A stretch of DNA of 64,000 nt from Acanthacorydalis orientalis (GCA_034766995.1 CM068325.1:5679664-5743663); one strand, 5' to 3'. Positions 26,395-40,500 are shown, counted from the first letter of the stretch. Numbers and translations are program-made. The notes: generated by a model from the letters alone, not told the origin.

Positions 26395-29150
26395 CCGTCT
26401 TCTTGTCGATTTCACGCCGATATCTCGATCCTGGATTCGAACTCGTGATACATTTCATTATATTATACTCTAAGACAATCATTATGATCAGTTTTGGTTA
26501 TTTTTATACTTTAATTTGATTTATTTAAGTGCAGATATAATTTTTCTATAGTCAATTCGACGATGATAACTGGATCCTGGATTCGAACCCGGAATATATC
26601 TGAATGTAATTTACTCTTACACAACCACTGAGGTCTATTTTATGCACCGAAATTATTTTATTAGATTTATTTTGAGGATAAATAAGTGAATCTCTTGAAG
26701 CTTGCGGTCTGACCGTTTTCTTGTCGATTTCACACCGATATCTCGATCCTGGATTCGAACTCGTGATACATCTCGTTATATTATACTCTAGGACAATCAT
26801 TATGATCGGTTTTGGTTATTTTTATACTTTAATTTGAATTATTTGAGAGATAAATCCGAATTAAGTGCATAGTATAATTTTTCTATAGTCAATTCGACGA
26901 TGATAACTCGATCCAGGATTCGAACCCGGAATATATCTAAATGTAATTTACTCTTGTACAACCACTGAGGTCTTTTTTATGTACCCGGACTGTTTTATTA
27001 GATTTATTTTGTGGATAAATGATTGAATCTCTTGAAGCTTGCGGTCTGACCGTTTTCTTGTCGATTTCACGCCGATATCTCGATCCTGGATTCGAACTCG
27101 TGATATATCTCGTTATAATATATTCTAGAAAATCATTGTGATCGGTTTTGGTTATTTTTATAGTTTAGTTTGAATTATTTGAGAGATAAATCCGAATTAA
27201 ATACATAGAGTAATGTTTCACGTTCATTCGACGATGATAACTCGATCCGGGATTCGAACCCGGAATATATCTGAATGTAATTTACTCTTACACAATCTCC
27301 GATGTCTGTTTTATGCACCCAGACTGTTTTATTAGATTTGTTTTGAGGATAAATGATTGAATCTCTTGAAGCTTGCGGTCTGACCGTTTTCTTGTCGATT
27401 TCACACCGATATCTCGATCCTGGATTCGAACTCGTGATAGATCTCGTTATAATATACTCTAGGACAATCATTATGATCGGTTTTGGTTATTTTTATACTT
27501 TAATTTGATTTATTTGAGAGATAAATCAAAATTAAATGCATAGAGTAATGTTTCATGTTCATTCGACGATGATAACTCGTTCCTGGATTCGAACCCGGAA
27601 TATATCTAAATGTAATTTACTCTTGTACAATCTCCGATGTCTGTTTTATGCACCGAAACTATTTTATTAGATTTATTTTGAGGATAAATGATTGAATCTC
27701 TTGAAGCTTGCGGTCTGACCGTTTTCTTGTCGATTTCACGCCGATTTCTCGATCCTGGATTCGAACTCGTGATATATCTGATTATAATATACTCTAGGAC
27801 AATCATTATGATCGGTTTTGGTTATTTTTATAGTTCAATTTGAATTATTTGTGAGATAAATCAAAATTAAATACATAGAGTAATGTTTCATGTTCATTCG
27901 ACGATGATAACTCAATCCTGGATTCGAACCCGGAATATATCTGAATGTAATTTACTCTTGTACAACCACTGAGGTCTTTTTTATGCACCCAAACTATTTT
28001 ATTAAATTTATTTTGAAGATAAATGATTGAATCTCTGGAAAATTTTGGTCTAACCGTTTTCTTGTCGATTTCACGCCGATTTCTCGATCCTGGATTCGAA
28101 CTCGTGATGTATCTCGTTATAATATACTCTAGGATAATCATTATGATCGGTTTTGGTTATTTTTATACTTTAATTTGATTTATTTGAGAGATAAATCAAA
28201 ATTAAATACATAGAGTAATGTTTCACGTTCATTCGACGATGATAACTCAATCCGGGATTCGAACCCGGAATATATCTGAATGTAATTTACTCTTACACAA
28301 CGACTGAGGTCTTTTTTATGCACCCGGACTGTTTTATTAGATTTATTTTGAGGATAAATGATTGAATCTCTTGAAGCTTGCGGTCTGACCGTTTTCTTGT
28401 CGATTTCACGCCGATTTCTCGATCCTGGATTCGAACTCGTGATAGATCTGACTTGAAATTGACAGTAGACAGCCTGCAGGATGTATTTTTGATATCTATA
28501 TCGTCCGATTCTGGTTAATTTCACCGATAAATCCGAACTGTGTGTGTAAGGACATGCTGTCTAATCGTTTATTGATGATTCAATGCTGATGACTCGATCC
28601 TGGATTCGAACTCGTGGTATATTTTATTAGAATTTACTCTGAGACAGTTAATAAGATCCATTTGAGGTATTCAAACTATTTAATTGAATTTAGTTTGGGA
28701 ATAAATCCTGATCAAGTCCATCGTAACGTTTTCTTCTCAATCGAACACTGATAACTCAATCCTGGATTCGAACTCGTGATATATCTTATTAGAATCTACT
28801 CTGAGACAGTATATGAGATCTGTTTTAGGTATTCAAACTGTTTAATTGCATTCATTTTGGGGATAAATCGTGATCAAGTCCATCTATCCGTTTTCTTCTC
28901 AATTTTACACCGATAACTCAATCTTAGATTCGAACTCGTGATATATCTTATTAGAATCTACCCTCAGACAGTATATGAGATCTATTTCAGGTATTCAAAC
29001 TATTTGATTGAATTTATTTTGGGAATAAATCCAGATCGACTCGTCGGAAACGTTTTCTGACCGGATTAACACTGATAACTCGATCCTGGATTCGAACCCG
29101 TAATATATCTCATTAAAATCTACTCTATGACAATTAGTGAGACCTAATTT
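26395..29150. repeat. 335-bp dimeric satellite with T-arm-like hairpins (family C, inverted)
   Basis: The phrase cgatcctggattcgaactcg recurs at 26744, 27081 and 27415 (337 and 334 bp). It alternates with a second half carrying ggattcgaacccgga. In some units (about 27245 and 28255) the sequence ccgggattcgaacccgg forms a perfect 5-bp stem with a 7-nt loop. About 17 half-units. The array ends about 70 bp before the acceptor at 29221. Confidence 0.92.
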
Positions 29151-29221
29151 AACTAATTAGACTGTCTAAAAAACGTAAACGTGCAGAGTTTCAATTGAAT
29201 AACCGCCTTCTTCTGTTACAG

Positions 29222-29651
29222 GACGAGCTGCGAACGATCTACACGAAGATAATCCGCACAGGAGGGCGTTTTTCTTCAGAAAAAAAGAAGATCTAATATC
29301 CGATGTTCGTTTGTCGGGTGCCGAGAAGAATCGAAGAAGACTTGTCCGCATGAAATCTTGTTGAAAGAAGTGACCATGTACGATTGAGGTCGGCTGAAGA
29401 GGGCGTGTCCGAAATGTCGCTGTTGTATTCGAGTGAGGCGCCTGCCACGGTGTGTCCCTTTCCGATCTGGTCGAACGTAACCGGTGAGCTGGGACCGATC
29501 GAGGAGGATCCGAGAACGGAGGCGCTGAGGAGGTACTCGTACGGAATCGTCCTGCCGGCGATCTGTCTGCTCGGCATCGTCGGGAATGTCCTCAATCTCG
29601 TCGTGCTCACCAGGAGGAACATGCGCGGGACGGCTTATATCTACATGCGGG
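29222..29651 (+). CDS. Receptor exon with 5' leader, N-terminus and TM1
   Basis: The acceptor (pyrimidine tract then ttacag) ends at 29221, and the donor GTGAGC starts at 29652. Coding begins at 29414 and covers residues 1-79 plus the first base of codon 80. It encodes an acidic extracellular N-terminus with sequon N21 and TM1 with the GN pair (N58 is N1.50). The 192-nt leader carries three short upstream ORFs. An in-frame TTG at 29384 could extend the frame by ten codons, but it is not a plausible start. Confidence 0.85.
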
Positions 29652-32600
29652 GTGAGCGTTCAGGTTTATACGTTTTTTCGATTTTCTATCGGCTGTCGGC
29701 TCTGCATAAAGAATCTATCGGGAAGAATCTATGATTGAGGATTAACTGGACGCCTATAACCGTAAATACCCGTTTGAATAGGTCCGATTTGTTAGATAAT
29801 AGACAGGATCGTACCGTTCATTCGTCCCTTCTAGTCTGATTTGTAAAAAAAACGAATTTTTTTCCAGTTTATTAGGTCCAAGTCTAATTCATCAATTTCA
29901 TTCCACGATTAATCTGTCCTCCAGGATTTGTTTTATTCCTTTTTAGAATTCAAAATAGAATAACGTTGAATTTAATCGAACTACCTTGTTAAAATGATTC
30001 ATGCTTTGGATCAAAAATCAGGATTTAAACAGTTATCAACGAGGGAACAAGATGAAACTGTCTGAGCGTTTGTCAGGCTTTTCAAACCTCCATTGTTGTC
30101 GATTTAATTTTTTTTCTTGAATGAAAATCGATAAATCTTGTACAAAATTAGATGCTCTTTTCTAAAAGGTTTTTATTTTTGGTGAAAATGTGGATTTGAA
30201 CATTTACCAGGAGGAAAACAGGATAAAACACTTCAAATGTTCGTCAGACTTTTTTCGAACCGCCATTGTTGCTGATTTAATTTTTTTTAAATTCGAAATT
30301 AATGTATCTTGTACTAAATTGGATGTTGTTTTTTTAAATGTTCATATTTTCGGTAAAAAAAAATGGATTTAAACAGTTATCAAAGAAATAACAGGACGAA
30401 ACTCAGTAAAGGTTTTTCAAACCTCCATTGTTGTCGATTTAATTTTTTTTCTTGAATGAAAATCGATAAATCTTGTACAAAATTAGATGCTCTTTTCTAA
30501 AAGGTTTTTATTTTTGGTGAAAATGTGGTTTTGAACATTTACCAGGAGGAAAACAGGATAAAACACTTCAAATGTTCGTCAGACTTTTTTCGAACCGCCA
30601 TTGTTGCTGATTTAATTTTTTTTAAATTCGAAATTAATGTATCTTGTACTAAATTGGATGTTGTTTTTTTAAATGTTCATATTTTCGGTAAAAAAAAATG
30701 GATTTAAACAGTTATCAAAGAAATAACAGGACGAAACTCAGTAAAGGTTTTTCAAACCTCCATTGTTGTCGATTTAATTTTTTTTCTTGAATGAAAATCG
30801 ATAAATCTTGTACAAAATTAGATGCTCTTTTCTAAAAGGTTTTTATTTTTGGTGAAAATGTGGATTTGAACATTTACCAGGAGGATAAAACAGGATAAAA
30901 CACTTTAAATGTTCGTCAGACTTTCTCGAACCGCCATTGTTGCTGATTTAATTTTTTTCTAAAATTCAAAATTAAAATATCTTGTACTAAATTGGATGTT
31001 ATTTTTTAAATGTACATATTTTCGGTAAAAAAAAATGGATTTAAACAGTTATCAAGCAAATAACAGGACGAAACTCAGTAAAGGTTTTTCAAACCTCCAT
31101 TGTTGTCGATTTAATTTTTTTTCTTAAATGAAAATCGATAAATCTTGTACAAAATTAGATGCTCTTTTCTAAAAGGTTTTTATTTTTGGTGAAAATGTGG
31201 ATTTGAACATTTACCAGGAGGATAAAACAGGATAAAACACTTTAAATGTTCGTCAGACTTTTTTCGAACCGCCATTGTTGCTGATTTAATTTTTTTCTAA
31301 AATTCAAAATTAATGTATCTTGTACTAAATTAGATGGTATTCTTTTAAATGTACATATTTTCGGTAAAAAAAATGGATTTAAACAGTTATCAAGCAAATA
31401 ACAGGACGAAACTCAGTAAAGGTTTTTCAAACCTCCATTGTTGTCGATTTAATTTTTTTTCTTGAATGAAAATCGATAAATCTTGTACAAAATTAGATGC
31501 TCTTTTCTAAAAGGTTTTTATTTTTGGTGAAAATGTGGATTTGAACATTTACCAGGAGGATAAAACAGGATAAAACACTTTAAATGTTTGTCAGACTTTT
31601 TTCAAACCGCCATTGTTGCTGATTTAATTTTTTTTAAATTCAAAATTAATATATCTTGTACTAAATTGGATTTTGTTTTTTAAATGTTCATATTTTCGGT
31701 AAAAAAATATGGATTTAAACAGTTATCAAAAGATATAACAGGACAAAACTCATTAAAAGTTTCTCAGACTTTTTTAAACCGCCATTGTTGCTGATTTAAT
31801 TTTTTTTAAATTCGAAATTAATGTATCTTGTACTAAATTGGATGTTATTTTTTTAAATGTTCATATTTTCGGTAAAAAAAAATGGATTTAAACAGTTATC
31901 AAGGAAATAACAGGACGAAACTCAGTAAAGGTTTTTCAAATCTCCATTGTTGTCGATTTAATTTTTTTTTTAAATTCAAAATCAATAAATTTTATTTTAA
32001 TTTAGATATTTTTCTCTAAAATGTTCAAGATTTTGGTAGAAAAATATAGATAGAAGCAGTTGTCAATGAAGAAACAGGATAAAACTCTCCAAATGTTTGT
32101 CGGACCTTTCGAAACGACATTGTTGCTGATTTATTTTTTTTTAATTCAATATTAATATATCTAATTATTATATATCTAATTTATCTAATTATTGACAATT
32201 TTCAACACTTGAAATTTTTTTGAAAAATTGATTACAGGGATTTAAACAGAGATCAATTTTTGAATATATAGTTAACAAATTTCAATCTAAAGACACATAT
32301 TTAGGCTTGTAGTTTGATTTCGATTGGCAGTTTCATCCCTTAGAATAGAAACAAGGACCGGCTCTAAAAGTGGAAAAAATTCTTCATACGATTCAACCGT
32401 TTTAACGTCCAGAAATTGTTCGAATCGTTCGGTAATGTCGATCCGAAGAAACTGGAATCGAAACGTACGAGGTCAGACAATTAAGTAATGCGACAGAATT
32501 CAAAAATCGAGTATATTCAAAAATTAAGGTACGTCGCTGCGATCCCCTTCAGAGTGGTCCCCTCCCGCATCTGTACACTCATTCCGGCGAGTTTTCCAGT

Positions 32601-35600
32601 TTTCGTAACGATTCTGGAACACTTCTCGTGGGACCTCTCCGAGTACCCTCGTCACAGATCCTTGGATATCTTCGACGGAGTCGAAATGTCGACGTTTGAC
32701 GAATTTTTTCACATGGGGGAATAGGAAAGAGTCGCAGGGTGACGTGTCCGGTGAATAGGGCGGTCGTGGTGACGTTGCGACGCCTTTAGACGCCGAAAAC
32801 TGAGAGACACTGAACGCACTGTGACAGGGAGCATCGTCGCGATGCAGAACCCGAGTCTTCGCGATCCCTGGACGCACTCTGAGCACCCTCTTTCGTAATT
32901 TTTCGAGCACATTGCGGTAGAATACTTGATTTACGGTCTGTCCAGGTGGTACGAACTCTTTGTGAACCGCCCCTTTGCTGTCGAAGAAGCAAATCAACAC
33001 GGTTTTCACTTTGGACTCGCTCGTTCTCGCCTCCTTTGGCCTCGGTGCTCGAGGGGACAGCCACTGTTGGCTCTGTCGTTCAGTTTCGGGGTCATATTGA
33101 AAGAACCAACATTCATCGCCAGTAATAACTCGATCGAGAAGAGTAGGATCACTTTCAACCTGCTCTACTGTGACATGCACTGCTCGCGCGTTGTTACAAA
33201 ACACCAAACAGCTGGCGAAGAAATGATCGTACGAGGGTGGTCAACGTCTCAATCGAGAGAGTAGGGATCTGCTATTACGGTGGCGGAGTTACAGGTTCGC
33301 AGTATTACCGCAGGCCGAGAGAAAAAATCGGTCGCATTACTTAATTGTCTGGCCTCGTATTCAAATCTGATTTCGATTACGATAGTTGTTCGTGGGGGCG
33401 TTGGGGGGGTGGGTGCGCGCGATCCATTCCACAAATAATCCAGCATAAACGATGATCGTCATATCCATCAATTCCGTGGCCCCCTAGCGCGCGCCCACCC
33501 CCTCGACGACGCGCACAAACTGTAATTAAACTCGAACCGTGTGTGTGTGAGTTTCGACGACATTTTGCGTTCACGCTCCAAGTGACGCGCCATTTTGTTC
33601 GAACGGATCGTATGATAAATGAATGTCGATCGAACGATACACTGCCGTATAGTATTTAGACATCGGAGCGACGGGCCCGCCGTCAATTCAATGAAAATTT
33701 CTTTCAAAGATGTGTTATTGTTCGGGACAGCCGTTCGGAATTTCATAAATAGAATGGAATCGATGGAGAGTTCGAAATGTTTTATAGGCCGTGTAATGAA
33801 TGCGTTCGACTGTGAGTGGTCGGGATTTTTTTTCCTTAAAGACCACCCCCAGGCAGTGCGGATGTTTGTTTGTGTTGTGGCATTTTTCGACTCCTCTTTT
33901 AACAGCCGTCGTCGTCGAATCACTCAGAATTGTGTTTCGAGACCGAACTGTTCGTTTGAGAATTTTGACTGTATATCGGCCGGTCACAAAGTCGGTGGCA
34001 GTTGAAAGAGAATTTTTTTTTAAGCCTTAATAATGTGTCAAGCCAAGAAATGTTTCTTATATTAAATCATAAAATATATAATTGAATTTTGAGTACTATT
34101 TTTAAAAGAATATTATATGAGGTATATTTTTTGAAAAATTCACTCGATTTCAGAACCGAATACGCCTACTGTGATATTTCGAAAAGTGAATATTTTTTTG
34201 ATACTTTATCGTCGTTTCTTCGGTCTGTTTTTTGAGAATTCCTTACAAGTCCTTACTACAATCTAAATTTTGAGTACTGTTTTCAAAAGAATATTGTATG
34301 AGGTATATTTTTTGAAAAATTCATTCGATTTCAAAACCGAATACGCCTACTGTGATATTTCGAAAAGTGAATATTTTTTTGCCACTTTATCGTCGTTTCT
34401 TCGGTCTGTTTTTTGAGAATTCCTTACAAGTCCTTACTACAAACTAAATTTTGAGTACTGTTTTCAAAAGAATATTATATGAGGTATATTTTTTGAAAAA
34501 TTCATTCGATTTCAAAACCGAATACGCCTACTGTGATATTTCGAAAAGTGAATATTTTTTTGCCACTTTATCGTCGTTTCTTCGGTCTGTTTTTTGAGAA
34601 TTCCTTACAAGTCCTTACTACAAACTAAATTTTGAGTACTGTTTTCAAAAGAATATTATATGAGGTATATTTTTTGAAAAATTCATTCGATTTCAAAACC
34701 GAATACGCCTACTGTGATATTTCGAAAAGTGAATATTTTTTTGCCACTTTATCGTCGTTTCTTCGGTCTGTTTTTTGAGAATTCCTTACAAGTCCTTACT
34801 ACAAACTAAATTTTGAGTACTATTTGTAAAATAATATTATATAGGGTATATTTTTTGAAATTTGTTGATCGAATTCCGAACCTGAACGGCGATACATCCT
34901 CGTTTTTATGAAAAATCACTTTCTCTCTTTGAAAAGTGAACATATGTTCAATTCTGGATTCAAACCCGTGATAGTTTCGACTGAAATTCAGCTCTTCGTG
35001 CCTATCTATACGATATTTAAGTAATTTGATTGATTTGTTGATCGAATTTCGAACCTGAACGTCGATTTATTCTGTCGCCTATGAAAAATCACTCTCTCTC
35101 TTCGAAAATCGAAAGTTTGTTCAAACCTGGAATCGAACTCGTCATAGTTTGAACTGATATTCAGCTTTTTGTACTGATTTACATCACATTTAAGTAATTT
35201 TATTGATTTGTTGATCGAATTCCGAACCTAAACGGCGACACATCCTCGTTTTATGAAAAATCACTCTCTCTCTTCGAAAATCGAACGTTCGTCCAGTCCC
35301 GGATTCGAGCTTGCGATCCACTGAATCGGAGATCGATCGACTGTCTCTCCATTTATGAATCGAATTCTTCTCAATAATTGTCATCCAATCGATCAACGAA
35401 CCGCTTTTTAAGTGTTTAATTGCATTTTTTACCCCCCCCCCAACCACCCCCCCGCCCATCATCATAAATCATTTCCTGCGAACGCCGTCATGTCTCCTCG
35501 GAAAGAAACCAGTGTCACGTTACACAGGGGCGTGCCGTGCAGGGCGAAGGGTTGATTTTAAATTAGAAACGTCGCCGTCCACTAATTACACAGATCGGAT

Positions 35601-37446
35601 AATGAGAAAAGTTGCTCGGATAATTTCCGAAACCTTTCCGCGAAACTAATTAGCCGCTTTAAAAAACGGCCGGGCCGCGCTCGGAGTGTCGAGCGGGCCC
35701 CGGTCAGGAGGGACGCCGGACGCGTGTGTGTGTTTTTTTCTCCTCTCCGGCGTGTGAAAAGATTTCGGCGGCACGTGGGCGAGTTTCGATGAAACCGCGA
35801 ATTCATTGTACGGGAGTTTCGTGTACAGGTGGTCCGGAAAGACGGCACGCTGGCACAGAGACCGGCCGGTTTCTGTTTTCGTGCGATTTTGTGACGAACT
35901 GCACGAGACGCGCAGATCGTCGCCGTTCCTTGAAAATAAACGTTGATGTTTTTTTTATTCGTGTCTCTCTCTCTCTCTCTCACTCACTCTCACACACACA
36001 CGTACACACATACACACATATGACTGGAAACATCCATCAGAGGGTGTCAAGTTATATTGAATTAATTTCCTTCCGGTAACGCGTGCACGATTTTCAGATT
36101 AGGAGATGTACAGGGTGCGACCGGAAAAGTTTCGATACACTGTACGAATTTACCAGACATAGAGATGGTCGCGATCGTTCGAAGTTGTTGTTTCTTTAAG
36201 GAATTATAAAGAAGGCGCTCAGGTCGTGACAAGATCTGAACGATTTTCCAGGATGTTTGTTGTGAAGAATCGTCGATTTTCGAATACTCAGCGGTGGTTT
36301 GTGATCAATTTTGAAATTTCGGTATCGATTCAAGGACCTGTTCTGATGTACAAACGTCTGAACGACTTTCGGGGAAGATTTTGGATAGAAATTCGTGATC
36401 TGAAGAGATCTGAATCATTTTTCAAGCGGTTCGTTTTAAAAAATCGTCGATTTTCAAAATAATATAAATCGGTCGAGTAGTTTTTTTTTTCTGGCCCCCG
36501 CAAGACGAAAAAAAGTAGTTTCGAGATAAACGCGTTTAAAGTTATCCACTCCACTTACCTGACCTTCTAATGGGCTGTAGATCCTGAAACACTCTGAATT
36601 TCGTCATCAAATTTTAACAGTATATTTACAAGATACTATACTTTCGAACAAAAAAATCGATTTTTCGAAAATTCTAGACCGCCGGGTCCCCTTAATGAAA
36701 GGGCATCGAACTGGATTCGTGTCGCTGTGTACGATTTAAGGGTCGTTTTAAGACGATTTTCTAGTAAATGGATATCTGAATCGATTCCTAAGAAGATCTT
36801 AATCCGAAATACAGGTTCTGACGACATCTGAACAGTAGAGAGACTGCTAAGAGACGTTCCTCCACTCCACAGTACTGTAATCTGTATTAATTAGAACAAA
36901 TATGACACGGAGAGGGGATCAGACTGTTGCAGGTGTTTGAAAACATGACCTGTTCGATAGAAGTGGCTCGGGTTTCGATCCTGTGGTAGCTCGCGTGTGA
37001 TGAGAGGCCGACAACGACGTCGTCGGAGTCTACACGAACAGATACTGTTCCATTCGAATGAAATTCGACCTGAATTATATTCGAAAATATATATAACATC
37101 CGCATAACATGCACCATATTAACATCTGCCCGGCTTGTAGTAGTCTTGTTTACATTAACGGCAGAGCAGCGAGTGGAATGTTTGTATCGCGGAGGGGGAG
37201 TCGACCGGGTGTGAGGAGGACACGGAAAGAATCGTCGAGTGTGGAACGGGCGGGTGGGGTCGCGTTCGTGTCGTCGCGGCTGTAGGCCGACAAGTGGTTC
37301 GGGCAGTGAGTGGGAGGGAGGGAGAGAGGGAGAGAGAGAGAGAAGGGTGGCGTCTCGACGGGACGCGGATTTGTTAGTTCCGCATTCGGAACGATATTTT
37401 TTTTTATACACCGTTTCGAATACTTGGAATCCTACTTAAGATGAAT

Positions 37447-37530
<84 letters not shown>

Positions 37531-40500
37531 GGGATGATCAGAAACTACTGACATTCTAATTCGGATTTGTTAGAAAGACTAACACTTTGTTAAAATCCTT
37601 TATCCGATTCCATTACTAAGACACTCTACTAATAATCTACCACAACAGTGGCTCAGTGTGTGTTTTGCAGACTCGAATTTTCATACATAACAATTACAGA
37701 ATCGTAACTCTGGTCAATTCTATCGAACCGGTCCTGTTTTCGGTCTCTAAAACAGTTTAAGCCGGACTGCAAGCAGTGTCTCTTCCAGATGAGACGATTT
37801 CCGTTCCTGACAACTGCATGAATGTCTCGTTCAGTGTCTTAGAGGTTCGATTTTCCACTTACAAGCCTTATGGAACAGGACTCGAACCTCTTCTGACACA
37901 TCTGTCCTGTTTCCAGCCTTCAAAACTGTTCAACCCGTACTGAAAGTCTTATTTCTTCCAATTGAGACAATTTGCATCCTTCTCAACCACTATAATGTAT
38001 CAGTTAGTCTCTAATCGACTCAATTCTTCATACTCGAGCTTTTTAGGATCAAAACTCGAGCCATTTCAATCGAACCGGTCCTGTTTTCGACCTCTAAAAC
38101 AGTTTAAGCCGGACTGCAAGCAGTGTTTCTTCCAGATGAGACGATTTCTATTCCTGAATACTGCATGAATGTCTCTTTCAGTGTCTTAGAGGTTCGATTT
38201 TTCACTTACAATCCTTATGGAACAGAACTCGAACCTCTTCTGACACATCTGTCCTGTTTCCAGCGTTCAAAACTGTTTAACCTGTACTGAAAGTCTTATT
38301 TGTTCCAATTGAGACAATTTGTATCTTTCTCAACTAGTAGAATGTAACAGTTAGTCTCTAATTGACTCAATTCTTCATACTCGAGCTTTACAGGATCTAA
38401 TCTCGAGCCATTTCATCGAACCGGTCCTGTTTTCGACCTCTAAAACAGTTTAAGCCGGGCTTCAAGCAGTGTTTCTTCCAGATGAGACGATTCCTATTCC
38501 TGAAAACTGAACGAATGTCTCGTTCAGTCTCTTAGAGGTTCGATTTTTCACTTACAAGCCTTATGGAACAGAACTCGAACCTCTTCTGACACATCTGTCC
38601 TGTTTCCAGCCTTCAAAACTGTTCAACCCGTACTGAAAGTCTTATTCGTTCCAATTGAGACAATTTGCATCCTTCTCAACCACTATAATGTATCAGTTAG
38701 TCTCTAATCGACTCAATTCTTCATACTCGAGCTTTTCAGGATCTAATCTCGAGCCATTTCATCGAACCGGTCCTGTTTTCGACCTCTAAAACAGTTTAAG
38801 CCGGGCTTCAAGCAGTGTTTCTTCCAGATGAGACGATTTCTATTCCTGAAAACTGAACGAATGTCTCGTTCAGTCTCTTAGAGGTTCGATTTTTTATTTT
38901 CAAACCTAATAAAACCGAAACTTGGACCTTGTGTTCCTAATCTGTCCTGTTTTCAGCCTACAGAACAGTTTAACTTGACTGTTACGTCATATTTCTTCCA
39001 CTTGACACGATTTCTGTCTTTCTCGGCTACCGAACTGTCTCTGTTAATCGCTTATTTACTCATTTCTTACACACAAACTTCATATAATCGAAACAGTGTC
39101 TGAATATTGAACAAACTTCTTCGTCAACAATAAATATTTAGTCGTACGGACGTCCCGTTCATTTGATAAACAGATTTATTTAAATTGATGGAGCTATTCT
39201 TTACAGACTTTCTCACTTCCTCTCTCTCTCTCCTTCTACACATACACAACGAAGCTCATTTTCTGGCCGCAGTTCGTGTAAATCGTTCGATTTTTCACCG
39301 TAATGAAACCGATTATACCCTCTTCCCGCACATCTCTGGACGCCACGCTGCGTTTTTCATGCCCGCGTTACACGGGAGACGACCCCTTCCGGTCGACGCA
39401 CGCCCGGACCGTCTACCTGTACGGCGGTCGCAACGATACCGGAACCGCAGACCGTGTCTTATGATAACGGACGGCGCTCCGTACGTCCGTCCGTCCGTCA
39501 CGTGCGTGCGTTTAAAGACTCCCGTTAGGTTGATACTTCGTTTGTTTTAATTAAATGGAGCAAGAGAAAAATGTGACCGTTTAATGAAAATATTACCGGA
39601 TCGCACGTTTGATTTACACGCACGCCATATTTAATCGTCTGACGGGTTAATAATCGACCGACGGCGAGGCGTCCGATCTTATCTCGCTGTTTCATTTGAT
39701 TACTGTTTATCAGTTCGCGGTCGTTTAACTGAATTAAATATCGGATTTTGTTCGGTATGCGTGTACGCACGGCCAGATAGGAAAATGTCCGTCAGTTAAT
39801 GTAATTAGCAATGTTCTCTCGCCGAGATAAAACGGATTTGTAACGAAAATCCGTCACGAAACCGTCTACAACCATTTCGATCAATCTTTGACTTGGAACT
39901 CGGTTGTCTACTATCGATTCGCATCGATTCTCAAACATGGATTTGCCTAGAAATATGTTCATGCTGAAAACGAATCGTTGTGTAACGAAAATGGGTCACG
40001 AAACAGTCTATATCTTATTATATTAGTCTTTAACTGGTAATTCGGTCGTTTAGTATCAATTTTCAAACATGGATGTACTTAGAAATGTTTTCAGGCTGAA
40101 ATCAAATCGATTTGTAACGAAAATGGGTCACGAAACTATCTACATCTCTTTTGATCAGTCTTTGATTTAGAACTCGGTTGGGTTCCATCGATTGTCATCG
40201 ATTTCCAAACATAAATGTCGCTAGAAATGTTTTCAGGCTGAAAACAACTCTTTGTGTAACGAAAATGGGTCACAGAAACGATTTTATCTCGTTAGATCAG
40301 ATTTTGGCTGAAAACTCGGTTGTCTGACATCAATTTGCATCGATTCTCAAACATGAAAGAAATATTTTCAGGCTGAACTATTTTCAGAGAAATATTTTCA
40401 GGCTGAAATCAAATACAGTTGTAACGAAAATGCGTCACGAAACCGTCTACACCTCTTTCAATCAGTCTTTGATTTAGAGACTCGATTGTCTGGTATTAAT

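Noticed and set aside
26395..29150. tRNA genes
   Set aside because: Only the T-arm/B-box part is present. No acceptor stem, anticodon arm or A-box can be found around any copy.
29384..29413. Upstream extension of the receptor by ten codons
   Set aside because: The extension would start at TTG. The first in-frame ATG is 29414.
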